The translations under genes and the position numbers were made by a program. Positions 23,510 to 33,980 of a DNA stretch of 64,000 nt are shown in pieces. Source of the stretch: Laccaria trichodermophora (taxonomy: Eukaryota; Basidiomycota; Agaricomycetes; Agaricales; Hydnangiaceae); NCBI GenBank assembly GCA_018417955.1, contig JACTVC010000031.1:310001-374000 (forward strand). Direction: 5' to 3'. A model generated the notes under the pieces. That model was not told where the DNA came from. It saw only the letters and a program-made list of their open reading frames with translations, and did no database searches. The number at the start of each line of letters is the position of its first letter. The first letter of the stretch is position 1.

Positions 23510-23963
23510 GTGGACGGGTAGGGAAAAATAGAGCGATAACCTAGCCGGTCTTACCTCGACATGAAAGCCAGGCAAAGGCACCATTAGTTTGGATCCGTTG
23601 CGTTCGTCGCCACCAGCGCCACTTATACCGGCGTTTCTAGTGGGAATGTGGTCTTGCTGAGCTGTATTTAAACCGCATAGCACTCATCGGCGTAGTCCCC
23701 TAGTCAGTATTTTTTTTACATGACCACCGCAGTAGCTCCATTGAGAGCGATGGCGATGATGCCGTTCAGAAAATCTGGAACAAGTGAGGATGGGTTCTAT
23801 AGAAGTCATCGCAACATGCGTAGCAAATACAGGCGCTCAATCGCTGTTACGGAGCGTGTCAAAAGTAATATAAGTAGAAAGGTAAAATACAAACATCGAT
23901 AAAATGTGATCATCGATGCGTCAGGGCGCCCTCCAGAATAATACGAATTGCAACTCGCAGAAA

Positions 23964-24967
23964 TTAATCTTCTAGATCCCCAGTTAATTTGGGGCGTTTA
24001 ATCCGTCGATGCTGACCACGGCGAGACTCAGCTGCATATTGACACGTCTTCCCCCGAGTCTTACATTGTCTGGCAGAATCAATACAGTCAATATGATTTC
24101 ATTTGAGAGGAGGATATATACTTACTTGCACGTCTTATCATCACCATCCTCAGAAACTGGCCCCCCACACGAAATCTTACGGTCCCTACAAAAGAAGCAA
24201 GCCATCTGTTGCTTTTTTTGAGGCTCACTTTTTCTTTTCGGAGCGCGCTTTACATCGGTAGGAAACGCCTGCGTGTGTTTTAGCCGTGGTAGAGAAATCT
24301 TTGGTGTTCCGGGAGATGCGGAACGTGAACTACTTTGTTGAGGTTCCGTTGGGCGTGATGGAGTAGGGATTCTGTCTTTTTCAAGACCATTTAGAAACGC
24401 GACGTTCGCGGATAGTTCTGAGTATGAAGAGCGCTGGTGAGGGGGAACAGTTTCGTGTTGAGGAGAGCAGGTGCGTGTTATGGGGAGGTAGACGGGAAAG
24501 AGTCGGTTGAAGATGTCGGGGGAAGAGAACTGATAATCCGTTCGTCAGCTAAGCAAATCTGGTAGGTAGAAACTTGAGAAATTACATTGATATCCTCGTA
24601 TTTCTGATGTAGGAAGTGTTGCGATTGCATGGTGAAGTCGCCGAGTGAATTAAAATCCTGAAATGTCGTCCTAATGTCTGGGAGGCTCTCCATCTTGTAA
24701 GAGAGTTGGCGAAGATCCTCGATGGGGCCTTTAATCTAAACAACGGAATGGAGAACTAAATTCGACCCCATAAGCGGTATGGAGATGCAATTCACTCACT
24801 CTATCAAAACAGGTTACTCTAGGGTCCCGGAGGGGCTCATTATGCTCCTCCATGCTCTGCACATCGTGGCGCCGACCCGATGATGTAAGAGTGTGGCTAA
24901 GATCGAATACTGTCTCGCTACATGATGGTGGTGCAAATTCGTGCACAAATTGACGGAGTTGCGCCAT
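23964..24967 (-). CDS. Zn2Cys6 transcription factor with C-terminal zinc cluster
   Basis: Probable sequence-specific nuclear regulator. Four exons on the minus strand (24967-24800, 24735-24586, 24529-24126, 24069-23964) keep phase, giving 275 aa. The binuclear cluster is C-x2-C-x6-C-x12-C-x2-C-x6-C: CFFCRDRKISCGG then DKTCKQCKTRGKTC. It is followed by a basic tail (RRGQHRRIKRPK). It lies at the extreme C-terminus, and an intron splits it after the fourth cysteine. The N-terminal half has no fungal-TF domain; the middle is Ser/Pro-rich. This arrangement (ACxFCRxRKIxC at the end of a small protein) recurs in mushrooms, as I recall. The start is ATG 24967, since the longer frame begins with GTG. 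Confidence 0.85.
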
Positions 24968-26185
24968 GATATCAATGATAGTCACGGAGGAAAGGTCCGG
25001 GGGTGTGGGTTGACGTTGTTGGTGAACTACTTAACCTTTAAGTATTCACCGTTTGTGTATACCAATAGCGTCCCGCCGAGTCAGCATAAGACCGATATGG
25101 AGATCAAAATATGGACCCACAAGTTACAACTTACCGCTTTCAGGAACAAAAGGAATTTGGCTCACGATTGTTCAAGTACAAGACACCTCGTTGTTAAGGC
25201 CTAAGGGCTTACCTGTTCAGTCCCATTTTCTCAATATATGCAACAGTCGTTGTGCGTCGCGACTGCGGTGTGTCGTTTTGCGTATCTGAGGTGGCTGCCG
25301 ACCTTCGAATGTATCAATCGGTCGACTCGGCTGTACTTCTCGGTGGGTCCAGATGCAGAGTCAGGCGCTGACTTAGTCACGATATCGCCTACACAATGAA
25401 GGCAACATCTTGTTCTTCTCGGAGAACAAGAAGACGGAAGTTTCCGCGAAGAAACAAAGGTGCCGACATCATTGGCATCCCAGGTTTGTATCCGTCAATT
25501 GACTATGTTGATCGGATGCGAGCGTTGAGAACAATAAGTTCATCGGGGGTTAGCATAGCTTGGTGCAAAGACTCTAAGAGTCTGGCTGACTGCCCAAAAA
25601 CGATCAGTTGCATGTGACCCAGGATCACGGGGTGGTAGTTGGTGGGTGCACCGTTCATCTGAGGTCTTTTAGGATCTTGTGGAATGCCAGCATCTTCCTC
25701 GCGGAGCCGTGAAGCCCTGAAGTTGGAGTCCGATTTTGCGGATCCGCTCATCGGGGGAAAAGCCCGGAAATGGGACGGGACACTGAGGATCAAACGACCG
25801 ACGGATAATGTGGTAAGGTGTCCCTTCCGCCACACTACATAGCATGACATTGCTAAAACTAAAATTAAATATGCTGGTTGAGATATTGACAATGAACTGC
25901 GTACGTTGTCCGTGGTACTAGTTACACTTCACCAAAGATATCCAAAAGTCATATCTGCAATTGAAAATATACGTTAGATCTCCTCGACTTCATGTGAATT
26001 CTCATTTTCTGAGGGAGCTTGTGCCGTTAGGTCATATTTCACTGAGGACTATGGTTGTTGACGTACGAGTAAAATATCTTTGATCGTTGTCATGTGAGGG
26101 CGACTCCGATGATGTTTTCGCCCTTATATCGATGACACGGGATGACACCTTGTTGTAGATGTTACATTCAACCCAAACCAGGGAT
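24968..26185. other. Intergenic, no gene supported
   Basis: About 1.2 kb between the zinc-cluster gene (promoter side) and the 3' end of the DUF6534 gene. A 129-codon minus frame at 25503-25892 has a hydrophobic start, but no family motif and no supporting splice sites. I see nothing else. Confidence 0.45.
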
Positions 26186-27617
26186 TTAACAAAGGCACAC
26201 ATACCCTACATCTTGGCCGATGACCTTTAGTGCCTCCAGTTTCGGTCTTGAAGTTGAAAGAGGATCCATGCACCATCCTCCTGCGCAAATGTTGGCGCTC
26301 ATTGAGTCTATCGTCAAATTAAGTTTACAAGGAAGGTTTCCATCAACTATTGAGACGACGAACGCTGATAGGAGACTGTTTGAATATACTGAGTCAAGAA
26401 ATATGAGTGCGAATCTGTGAGGAAAATGAAAGGTTTGGACTAACGTTTCGCAAGAAAAGTATACAACGCAAGCCAAATGACTGGAATCATCAGGCGTAAG
26501 ACGTGCAAATTAAAAATCTGTGTCTGAGAGTGTTCGGTAATCACATACGGTTTGATGACATGACTTGGAACTACGAGAAAAAAGATGTCAGGAGAAGGCT
26601 TGGGCCAGTGAGAAAGACGTCTACTCGCACAAATTGCCACGCCAAGCGCTATGATACTATGAGTAACGAGTCAGGCCAGTGGAGACGAGCTGATGGTGTG
26701 ATCGCTACCTCGTGAGGACCCCTGTCCCTATTATCGATGACTTTCAATGTATGAAATAAGTTTATCACGAGAAACACTTACTGATGGTATACGCCACAAG
26801 CTGATCGAGCAGCCGTGCCACTCTGGATGTAAAGTCAACCTCGATTACAGTTCAAGAAAGATGATACAGAAGCTTACCTCTTCAGTGCATTCTTTCTTTG
26901 GTTAATGAGATAATACAACATAGATACAGTGATGATGAGGTCGACCACCACGGAAGCAACGAGCAAGCAGGTCACGAGCCAGTACCACTTGAATGCCCCC
27001 ATGGTTGGCGCTATCAAAAGCCTGGCTGAGAGAACAATGCTGCCCACCCAGTGAGCGACGGCTATGGCCATGCAGAAAACGCCAATGTAACTGTAGGGGT
27101 TCGGAAGTGCTCGACAGACGCGTAAAGAGAAGAAACACTGATCAGAGTCAGGTCAAAGAGGGACGAAAAGAAATGTTGACACGTACCTGCGTGATGAGTG
27201 TGATAAATCCTCCAACAAGTGTAATGCCACCAAGGATCGGAAATCTAAACAACCTTTGGGGTTGGCCGAAGAGCGTGATCGTTGAATGGTAAAGTTCGTA
27301 GCAGATTCCTATTGTATGTAGAAGCTCCAGGATCCTTGGCGACGAAGCGTTTAAATTTTGCATTGAGAATGGCAACAAAAGAAAACACACCATACAACCC
27401 CAACCTGCAGCAGTATGGCCTGCTCATGAGACTGAGGAATTCTGACACGGATCAAACCCACCAAAGCCTTCAACATCCATGGATCTGAAGCCGAAAACCG
27501 TCTAAAGTAGAGATGAGTTTGTAGGGTAATGATTCCGAACAGAAAGATGGCAAAAATAACGCCTATTTGAAGAGCACCGATGGTGTTGTCTAGTGTCCAG
27601 GTCGTGGTGGTCATCAT
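26186..27617 (-). CDS. DUF6534-type multi-pass membrane protein
   Basis: A basidiomycete-expanded family of unknown role, receptor-like in topology. The N-terminus MMTTTTWTLDNTIGALQIGV leads into a membrane segment (IFAIFLFGIITLQTHLYFRR). Further exons give HTIGICYELYHSTITLFG, ILGGITLVGGFITLITQ, then (after an intron with donor GTACGT) CFFSLRVCRALPNPYSYIGV, VAHWVGSIVLSARLL, WLVTCLLVASVVVDLIITVS, TARLLDQLVAYTI, IWLALYTFLAKR and VYSNSLLSAFV. The last motif is the family's C-terminal signature. The frame stops at 26186 after an unusual 50-residue tail. Six or seven membrane segments are expected. Not every exon border was resolved, notably the first intron near 27450-27340. Confidence 0.7.
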
Positions 27618-28184
27618 GCATGAATAGCGGCGAATGAGGCGTAGAAAGCCAGTTTCAAGCCAAGGGGTAAAATTATGTCAAGGGGGGATGGGAAGATTCG
27701 ACCTCCATTGGGGGTGCATAATAACGGTCGCAAGAAAATTTGTCAGGTGACCATCGGAGATCTATACATGAAAACACAAAGATTGATGGCTGACAAATTC
27801 AGCTCTATTTTACTAAGCAGTTCACACCCTCACGAGACTTCTCAACACGGCTTCAGGCTGCTCCTCCTGCCTCACTTTTCCACAAACCACCACGAACTCT
27901 GATACATTATTTTGTAAGTTTTTGGATAACATCTTGATCATTATGGAAAGCCTTCAACTATTTTTAGACACCTTCAATTGACATTTTGTCCACTTGGATT
28001 GCTTCTGATCACTTTTGATGATAAGATTTCACAAGGTTTTGCTGATTGGTTAGTTGCTTCAATATGTGGATCTTTTTCTCTTTTTTTTTGGCTAATCAGA
28101 ATATATGCTTTAGTTGTCCTTTTGGTCTTGATGTAGGATATTTCTTTTGCTCCCTGCCTTTATTATTTAACTATCATTTATTCT
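27618..28184. other. AT-rich leader of the Helitron region
   Basis: T-rich sequence with no gene. From about 27900 its composition changes and resembles the T-rich stretch before the second Helitron remnant (61900-62450), so the Helitron 5' end probably lies here. I could not place its TC terminus. Confidence 0.35.
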
Positions 28185-29975
28185 CCAGGGATTCTCCTCC
28201 TAATACTCCACAAAGGCATAGAAATATTGAGAGGGCAAGAGAGTGTCAAGGAAGGATGTTGGAAAGTCCTGAGCATAGGAGAACACCTCAAAATCCTGCT
28301 GTTGGTGGTGTACCTTTTATTCTTCCTTTCCCTATTCCACCCCCTGTTGCTCCTCTTCAAATTCCTCAAGGTCCTGTAGGTGATGATCCATTTGTTGAGG
28401 TTCTATATAATGGCCAAATTCTTCACCTTACTCCTGGGATGGCTGCACAAGTGGGTAATTTGCAAAATCAGGTAGGTTGCAGAGTTATATCTCTTTTTCT
28501 AATATTTAATATATCTTTTAGGCTCATGCTGCCCCCCTTGCTGCCCCTCCACCTCTATTTCCACCTGCTGCTATGGTAGATGTGGTAAGAAAAACCATTA
28601 GGCTATTTTCTATCTGTCTAACAAGCTTTTTTCCAGAATATGGGGCACCCTAACCAAAATGGTATTCAGTATCCACACTTACCTGCTCATTTACAGGCAT
28701 TGGCTGCAGCTCTACCTCTTCCTCAGCCTGTAGGAGCAAGAGGGAGGAGGGGGAGAGGGAGAGCACCTGCTCATGAACCTGCTCAACCTGGAAGGAGAGG
28801 CAGAAGAAGGCAGCCTTCTCCTGCACCTCTTCCTGATCATCCTCTTCCTGTACCTGCTCCTTTAGTTGCTGCTGTTCCACCTGCTGACCACCCTGCTGTT
28901 CCTGCTGCTGCTGCTGTTCCTGCTGCTTCTGTTATCCTCCCACCTGCTTACTTGCCTGTGGTTGAGGCTCAGTGTGAAAAGCTTAAACTGGGTAGAATGA
29001 ATATAATATGCTCTAAGTGTGATGCTTTACATTGGAAATGTGAGAGATTATCAAAGAGTACTGTAGCACTGCCAGTATTTGGCACATGCTGTCTAGATGG
29101 AAAAGTGAAGATTCCACCTCTAGAAAAGCCACCACTGGAGCTCTGGCATCAGTATTTCCTTGATCGGACCATTTTGACAGCTCAGAATGATGATGTTGAT
29201 GATCTCAATGAAACTATACTTCAACGCATGTGTGGAAATGAATTAACATTTCACTCAGCAGACTCTGTTATGAGAGAAGGAGGTGTGGATGGTGAATTTG
29301 AATACCCAGTAGAATACCTCAATTCCATCAACCTTAGTGGAATGCCTCTAGCAAAATTGAAACTCAAGATAGGTGCACCAATAATGATCCTTCGAAATAT
29401 TGATCCAGCAAATGGACAATGCAATGGAACCCAGGCAATCCTCACCTGTGCCTCTTCCTGAGTTTTAGAAGGAGAATTTGCAGGACACACAGCATTCATT
29501 CCCCACATAAGATTTAAGCCTTCAAATAGTGAACTTCCATTCCAGTTATGCAGAAGGCAATTTTCTGTTTGCCTGGCCTTTTGCATGACAATCAACAAAT
29601 CTCAGGGACAGTCAGTGAAACATTTAGGACTGGATGTTCGGACCCCAGTGTTTACACATGGACAACTTTATGTGGCTCTTTCACGTTGCACATCAAGCAA
29701 CCATATCAAAGTTCTCTTTAAAGATGGTTCACAACAAACTGTAACACAAAATGTAGTCTATCCAGAGGTATTATTAGATTGATGTAAATGGTAAAAGTAC
29801 TGATAAATGTAACTTTATTTTGATTGAGATGTAAGAAGAGCCAAAATTGAACATGTGTACCAGAACTAGGATTAAACATGCGTACCAGGGGGTCCAGGGG
29901 GCATGCCCCCGGCAAGCTGTGACCAGTGCTGGAGGAACGGCCGAGCGTTAGCGAGTGCCGTGCCGTAGGCACGGG
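28185..29975 (+). mobile_element. Internally deleted Helitron
   Basis: A rolling-circle DNA transposon remnant. Coding exons 28199-28471, 28522-28584 and 28637-29461 carry the proline-rich N-terminus, the Helitron cysteine motif and then only the C-terminal helicase part; the rep (HUH nuclease) domain is absent. The 3' end may lie at a hairpin (CCGTGCC-GTA-GGCACGG, about 29960-29976) followed by TCTAA, matching the hairpin-plus-CTRR rule. A GGGGGCATGCCCCC palindrome precedes it near 29899. Boundaries are approximate. Confidence 0.75.
28199..29782 (+). pseudogene. Helitron replicase-helicase, deleted and nonsense-mutated
   Basis: The N-terminal part has a proline/alanine-rich region, basic GRGR/RRGRRR patches, then the Helitron motif LGRMNIICSKCDALHWKCER and FGTCCLDGKVKIPPL. 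At about residue KPPLELWHQYF the frame passes directly into the Pif1-like helicase C-terminus: [52 protein letters not shown] and [10 protein letters not shown]. The rep domain and helicase motifs I-III are missing, so it cannot transpose itself. The fusion is in frame. A TGA at 29459-29461 then interrupts it, while the same frame continues to 29782. Introns 28472-28521 and 28585-28636 have good splice sites. Confidence 0.85.
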
Positions 29976-32084
29976 TCTAAAGCTTGTGCACCTGAAAACG
30001 ATCGGCAGCGTGTGACCATGCGGGTCACATTCCCTTTTTTGGCTGTTACAAGCTGTTAACTGCTGCCTCAGGATTCAGGAGCGCACCCAAACAGAGTGAA
30101 AGCCCATAATCTCATCTCCAGGGTGGCCTTGGACCTGGGGAAATCATCAGAAGATGGTGAGTCATCTCCTCAGCCACACTTTCATCCAACGTTTGTCCAA
30201 CGTTCAATATTACAATGACCATCCTTCAATTGTTATTTTTTTTTGATACAGGTAAGCAGACTCACTTGCCAGTTTGATCACTGATAATTTATGAAAATGG
30301 GTAACTCAACAGTACTCGACATGGCGAAACATTTACGCGTACGTCACGGTGGTATTTAATTCCGTGGGTTCGCGTTCCACCAAGAAACACATCAAGTACG
30401 TCCTTGATGAGGTTGGGACCTGAGTAAAAGCTGTGTCGAAGGACCCGCTAAGCTCGAGCGCAAATCCAGCGTTTGATTTCAACAATTACACTTCCGTCTT
30501 ATAAAAAAAATTCCAGCCCTCAAAAAAAGACAGACATAAATGGCCACCAATTTGGCACCAATTTACAGTAAGCATCATTGCTTTATATGATTAAGAGTGG
30601 AGCCAGCAGGAACGCGCTATGTAACGTTCCGAGCTCATGGAACCTGTATCTAACCCTAGCATTCTTGGAAGAATTGTCAGTGTAGACACGGGTGCCCTTC
30701 CCTGCCGTGAATCTAGCTAGGCCTTATGATGTCCTTCAAAGCAAGCTCGACGAAGATAATGGCGATCATCGAAACCGAAGAACCCAGCGAGACGCGACTT
30801 AGCGACTTCCTGGATATATATATAAACTCGAGGGGGAAGCTGCAAATCCGAGTCATCCCAGCAAAAGCGGTCTTGAAGCAAAAAATCCGACTCTGCTCAA
30901 ACTTTGCTGCAAATGGATAATCTTGGCCTTCGTGCGTATCGGGGTAAGTGGCGATGCCCACTCGGAATCAAATTTCTTCACGCGGAAAACCAATCCTGTG
31001 TACTACGAAATGTGCACGGATTGAGACGCTCATTGAAAATTGAATGAACTGACTATCACACTGAGGTAAACGGAAGGTAGTGCTCAACGCCCGTTCCCAA
31101 CGTTAACGATATTCCGGAGCACGCGGACTCAGTGCCAGCTGCACAATAAGCTGCCCAGATGTCCTTTCAATCAAGCGGCGGAGATATTGTAACGGAGGAG
31201 ATAAGATTTTCTCAAAGTTTACTACATAACTTTCGTGAGTGTCTATCTTTTCCCCACCAGCCTGGACTCTAAAGATCTAATGGCTGAAGCGATCAAATTC
31301 GAAAAAGTATAAGACAGAGCTTCGAATAAAATAGATAAAGTCTTGGAGATATTTGAGCGCAGAGAGATATCCGGTCAAACCTCGAACTTGATATGATCAG
31401 CCCGGACTTTGCCCGGACTCGGAGGAGAGCCAATGATTCGATCATGATCGTCCGGGACCGCAACACTCTTCGATTGTCTGCTTGTAAGTAACCGAGGTCT
31501 TAGCTCAGATTCTAACCAAAAAAACGAGACTAGAAGCGCTTGCAAGTTGCAGCGCGGCCTCGACTGAAAATTAATTTCTGGTCAATCAAATTCTTGCGAG
31601 CTTATTTGAATACCCCCATAGATACATCGTACACTGCTGCACAGCGTGTGCAGCCATCAGCATGCGACTCGACATGCATGGCGTTGCGCCCCTATGTAGG
31701 CAGAAGCGAGAGCAGAGGTAGACCCATCGCCAGAGCAAATGTCATAAATCAGACGGGATGACAGGAAAAAAAGTCTCCTTCTCATTAAAAACAGCCAAAC
31801 GATGTAGACTCAGAGGAGGAAAGTCACGCAACCTAACGAAACGCACAAGATTTCCATCCACCGTTGCATAATTACCTAGAAATTTCCCCTTCCAACAAAA
31901 ACGCGGTCGACGCCAGAGGTCAGAGTGCAGGTATAATGTATAAAAAAACAATGGAATGAATAATGAAACATGAATGTATCAAAGAGAGAGAAAAGAGAGA
32001 TATATGACACAACCAAGTCCGCGCCTCCCCAAACGTACATACAACATGTAAACGCAAATCGTAGTACAACAACAATATTCATTT
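29976..32084. other. Gene-poor region, no gene supported
   Basis: Two kilobases with only short open frames on both strands (for example 30713-30961 and 31540-31761) and no recognisable motif. The last part is the 3' untranslated region of the SH3 gene, which ends at 32085. I found no tRNA-like structure. Confidence 0.5.
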
Positions 32085-32430
32085 TCAGGCTACCTCCTCC
32101 TCACCCTGCTCCTCCTCCTCCTCCTCCTCCCAATCCAAGCGGTACGGCTCCAAATAGCTCTCAGGGACAAGCGCATGCTTGCGCTGTTCCCCACCCTCTC
32201 CAACAAGTTCCGCAGACGAGGACGAATGCAGAACATCAACAACAGCCCAGCCAACCCCTCCTCCCCTCCCAACAACACGCACAATCTGGTCTTCCTCCAA
32301 CCTCATCTCCGCCGTCCCCTCCGGCTCAAAAGCGTACAGCGCGCGGTACAGGCCTGAATAAAGCGGTTCCTCTTCTTCCTCCTCCTCCTCCTCCTCTTCG
32401 AGTTGGTCTTCAGCAGCGTCATGAAACACG

Positions 32431-32464
<34 letters not shown>

Positions 32465-33980
32465 CAGCACCTCCAAAATTCTGATCCAAATCCATCCGAC
32501 TAGGATACTCCCCCCCATCCTGGTACTTTGCCCTCCCAAACCCAAACATCCCCGTACCAGCCTCAGCAGCAGCACCACCCCAACTAAACCTCCCAAGCCC
32601 CATCTTAAACCCACCCCACCCCCCAGCACCACCCCCTCCCCACCCATTCTCCCCGTCGTCCTCGTCCTCGTCCACCTCCTCCCCATCACCGCCATCACTA
32701 CTCGAAACACTCCCAACACTCTTCGTACGCCCCCCAAGCCTCCTAACAAGCCTCGACACCTTATTCGCCCTAGGCACATCAACTCCCAACCCATAATGCC
32801 TCTCATCGCCCTCTGCAAACGCATAATCACGCACGCGAACGACCACTTTCTCATTTGAGTCTGCTGCCGCTGCGGGTGGTGGTAAAGCCTTGGACGTCGA
32901 AGCCATCATCATTGTTGAACCACCCGAATCAAACGAGAACCCAGGACTCAAAGGACTAGGCAACAGTCCAAAACTCAACCCCGCATTTAAACTGGCCCGA
33001 TGGGGGTTCACCATCGGCGAGGTCCTCGTCGAATTGCTGGTGGTGGCGGTGGTGGTATTGGGGCCTGTACTTTTCCTCAGCGAGCTGGCCCTCGATAGAG
33101 GCTTGGAGAACCGCTGAGAGGCAGATGACGAAGCGGGGGAGGCGGGTGCAGGTCTGTTGGGTGTTATCTCTACGCTGGGCGTGGTTGTTGCCTGGGGAAG
33201 GTTGGACGGCGGGTCGGGTATGATGATTTTTGCTGGGGATGCGTAGGGTTTGGGTGCGTGTGATGATTTTGAAGGAGTTTGAAAGGGAGTAGAGGGCAAT
33301 GGGTTGTTGGATACGTGATAGGTGAATTGCTGTTGTTGTTGTTGGAAGGTCGAGGGTGTGGGCGTTATGGGTGATGCGATGGATGAGGAGTCTGAGAGGT
33401 CGTGATGGTGGCCGTGCCCGTTGGTTGTAGGTGTAGGGAGGGCTGCGTGATCGTCCGTATCAGGCTGATCAGCTGGACTCTTGGGCAACAAAGCAGAGCG
33501 GTTGTCCAAAGAGGATGAGCGTCCGTTAGACTCGCGCTTGACAGTCCCTTCTGATTCCCTCCTAGCATTTCCTGTCGCACTCCCATTAGATTCGCGCTTG
33601 CCAATAACAGCCTCTCCATCCCCATTCACATCTCTCCTCATATTCCCACTCGAATCCCTCCTTGTCGCATCCCCATTCGATTCTCTCTTCACATCAGTCG
33701 AGTTCGGATTCCCATTCACCTCCGTCCTCGCATCATTCGAATTCGAGTTCCTCCTCACATCACCCGAATTCGAATTCCTCCTCGCATCACTCGAATTCGA
33801 ATCCCTCCTAACATCCCCCCTCGACTCCCTCCTCCCACCCACACCCTGAACACTCCCCTTCCGCCCAGCCCGCCCCGCAGGAGGCGGCTTAACCGCAAAC
33901 TCATGAGCGCCCGGCGTAGGCGGTGGCAAGAAGGACGAAGAAGGTGAAGGAAAGGGTGATGCGGAGGCTGGGACGTCCAT
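32085..33980 (-). CDS. SH3-domain protein with low-complexity N-terminus
   Basis: A single open frame of 631 aa. The only clear domain is a C-terminal SH3 (about 543-613): YRALYAFEPEGTAEMRLEED, then VGRGGGVGWAVV and HALVPESYLEPYRLD, which carry the ALYxF, GW and VPxxY features of a functional SH3 fold. It resembles the SH3 of fungal Nbp2-like adaptors, which recruit phosphatases to MAP-kinase pathways; that link is inference. The remainder is Ser/Pro-rich, with a degenerate repeat of RRxSNS-type units (about residues 50-150) and two poly-Glu runs before and after the SH3. A conserved-looking stretch, GLGVDVPRANKVSRLVRRL, lies in the middle. ATG 33980 gives a plausible start. Confidence 0.8.

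Noticed and set aside
32303..32858. Long frames opposite and out of phase with the SH3 gene
   Set aside because: They arise from the GAA/GAG low-complexity tracts of the real gene.
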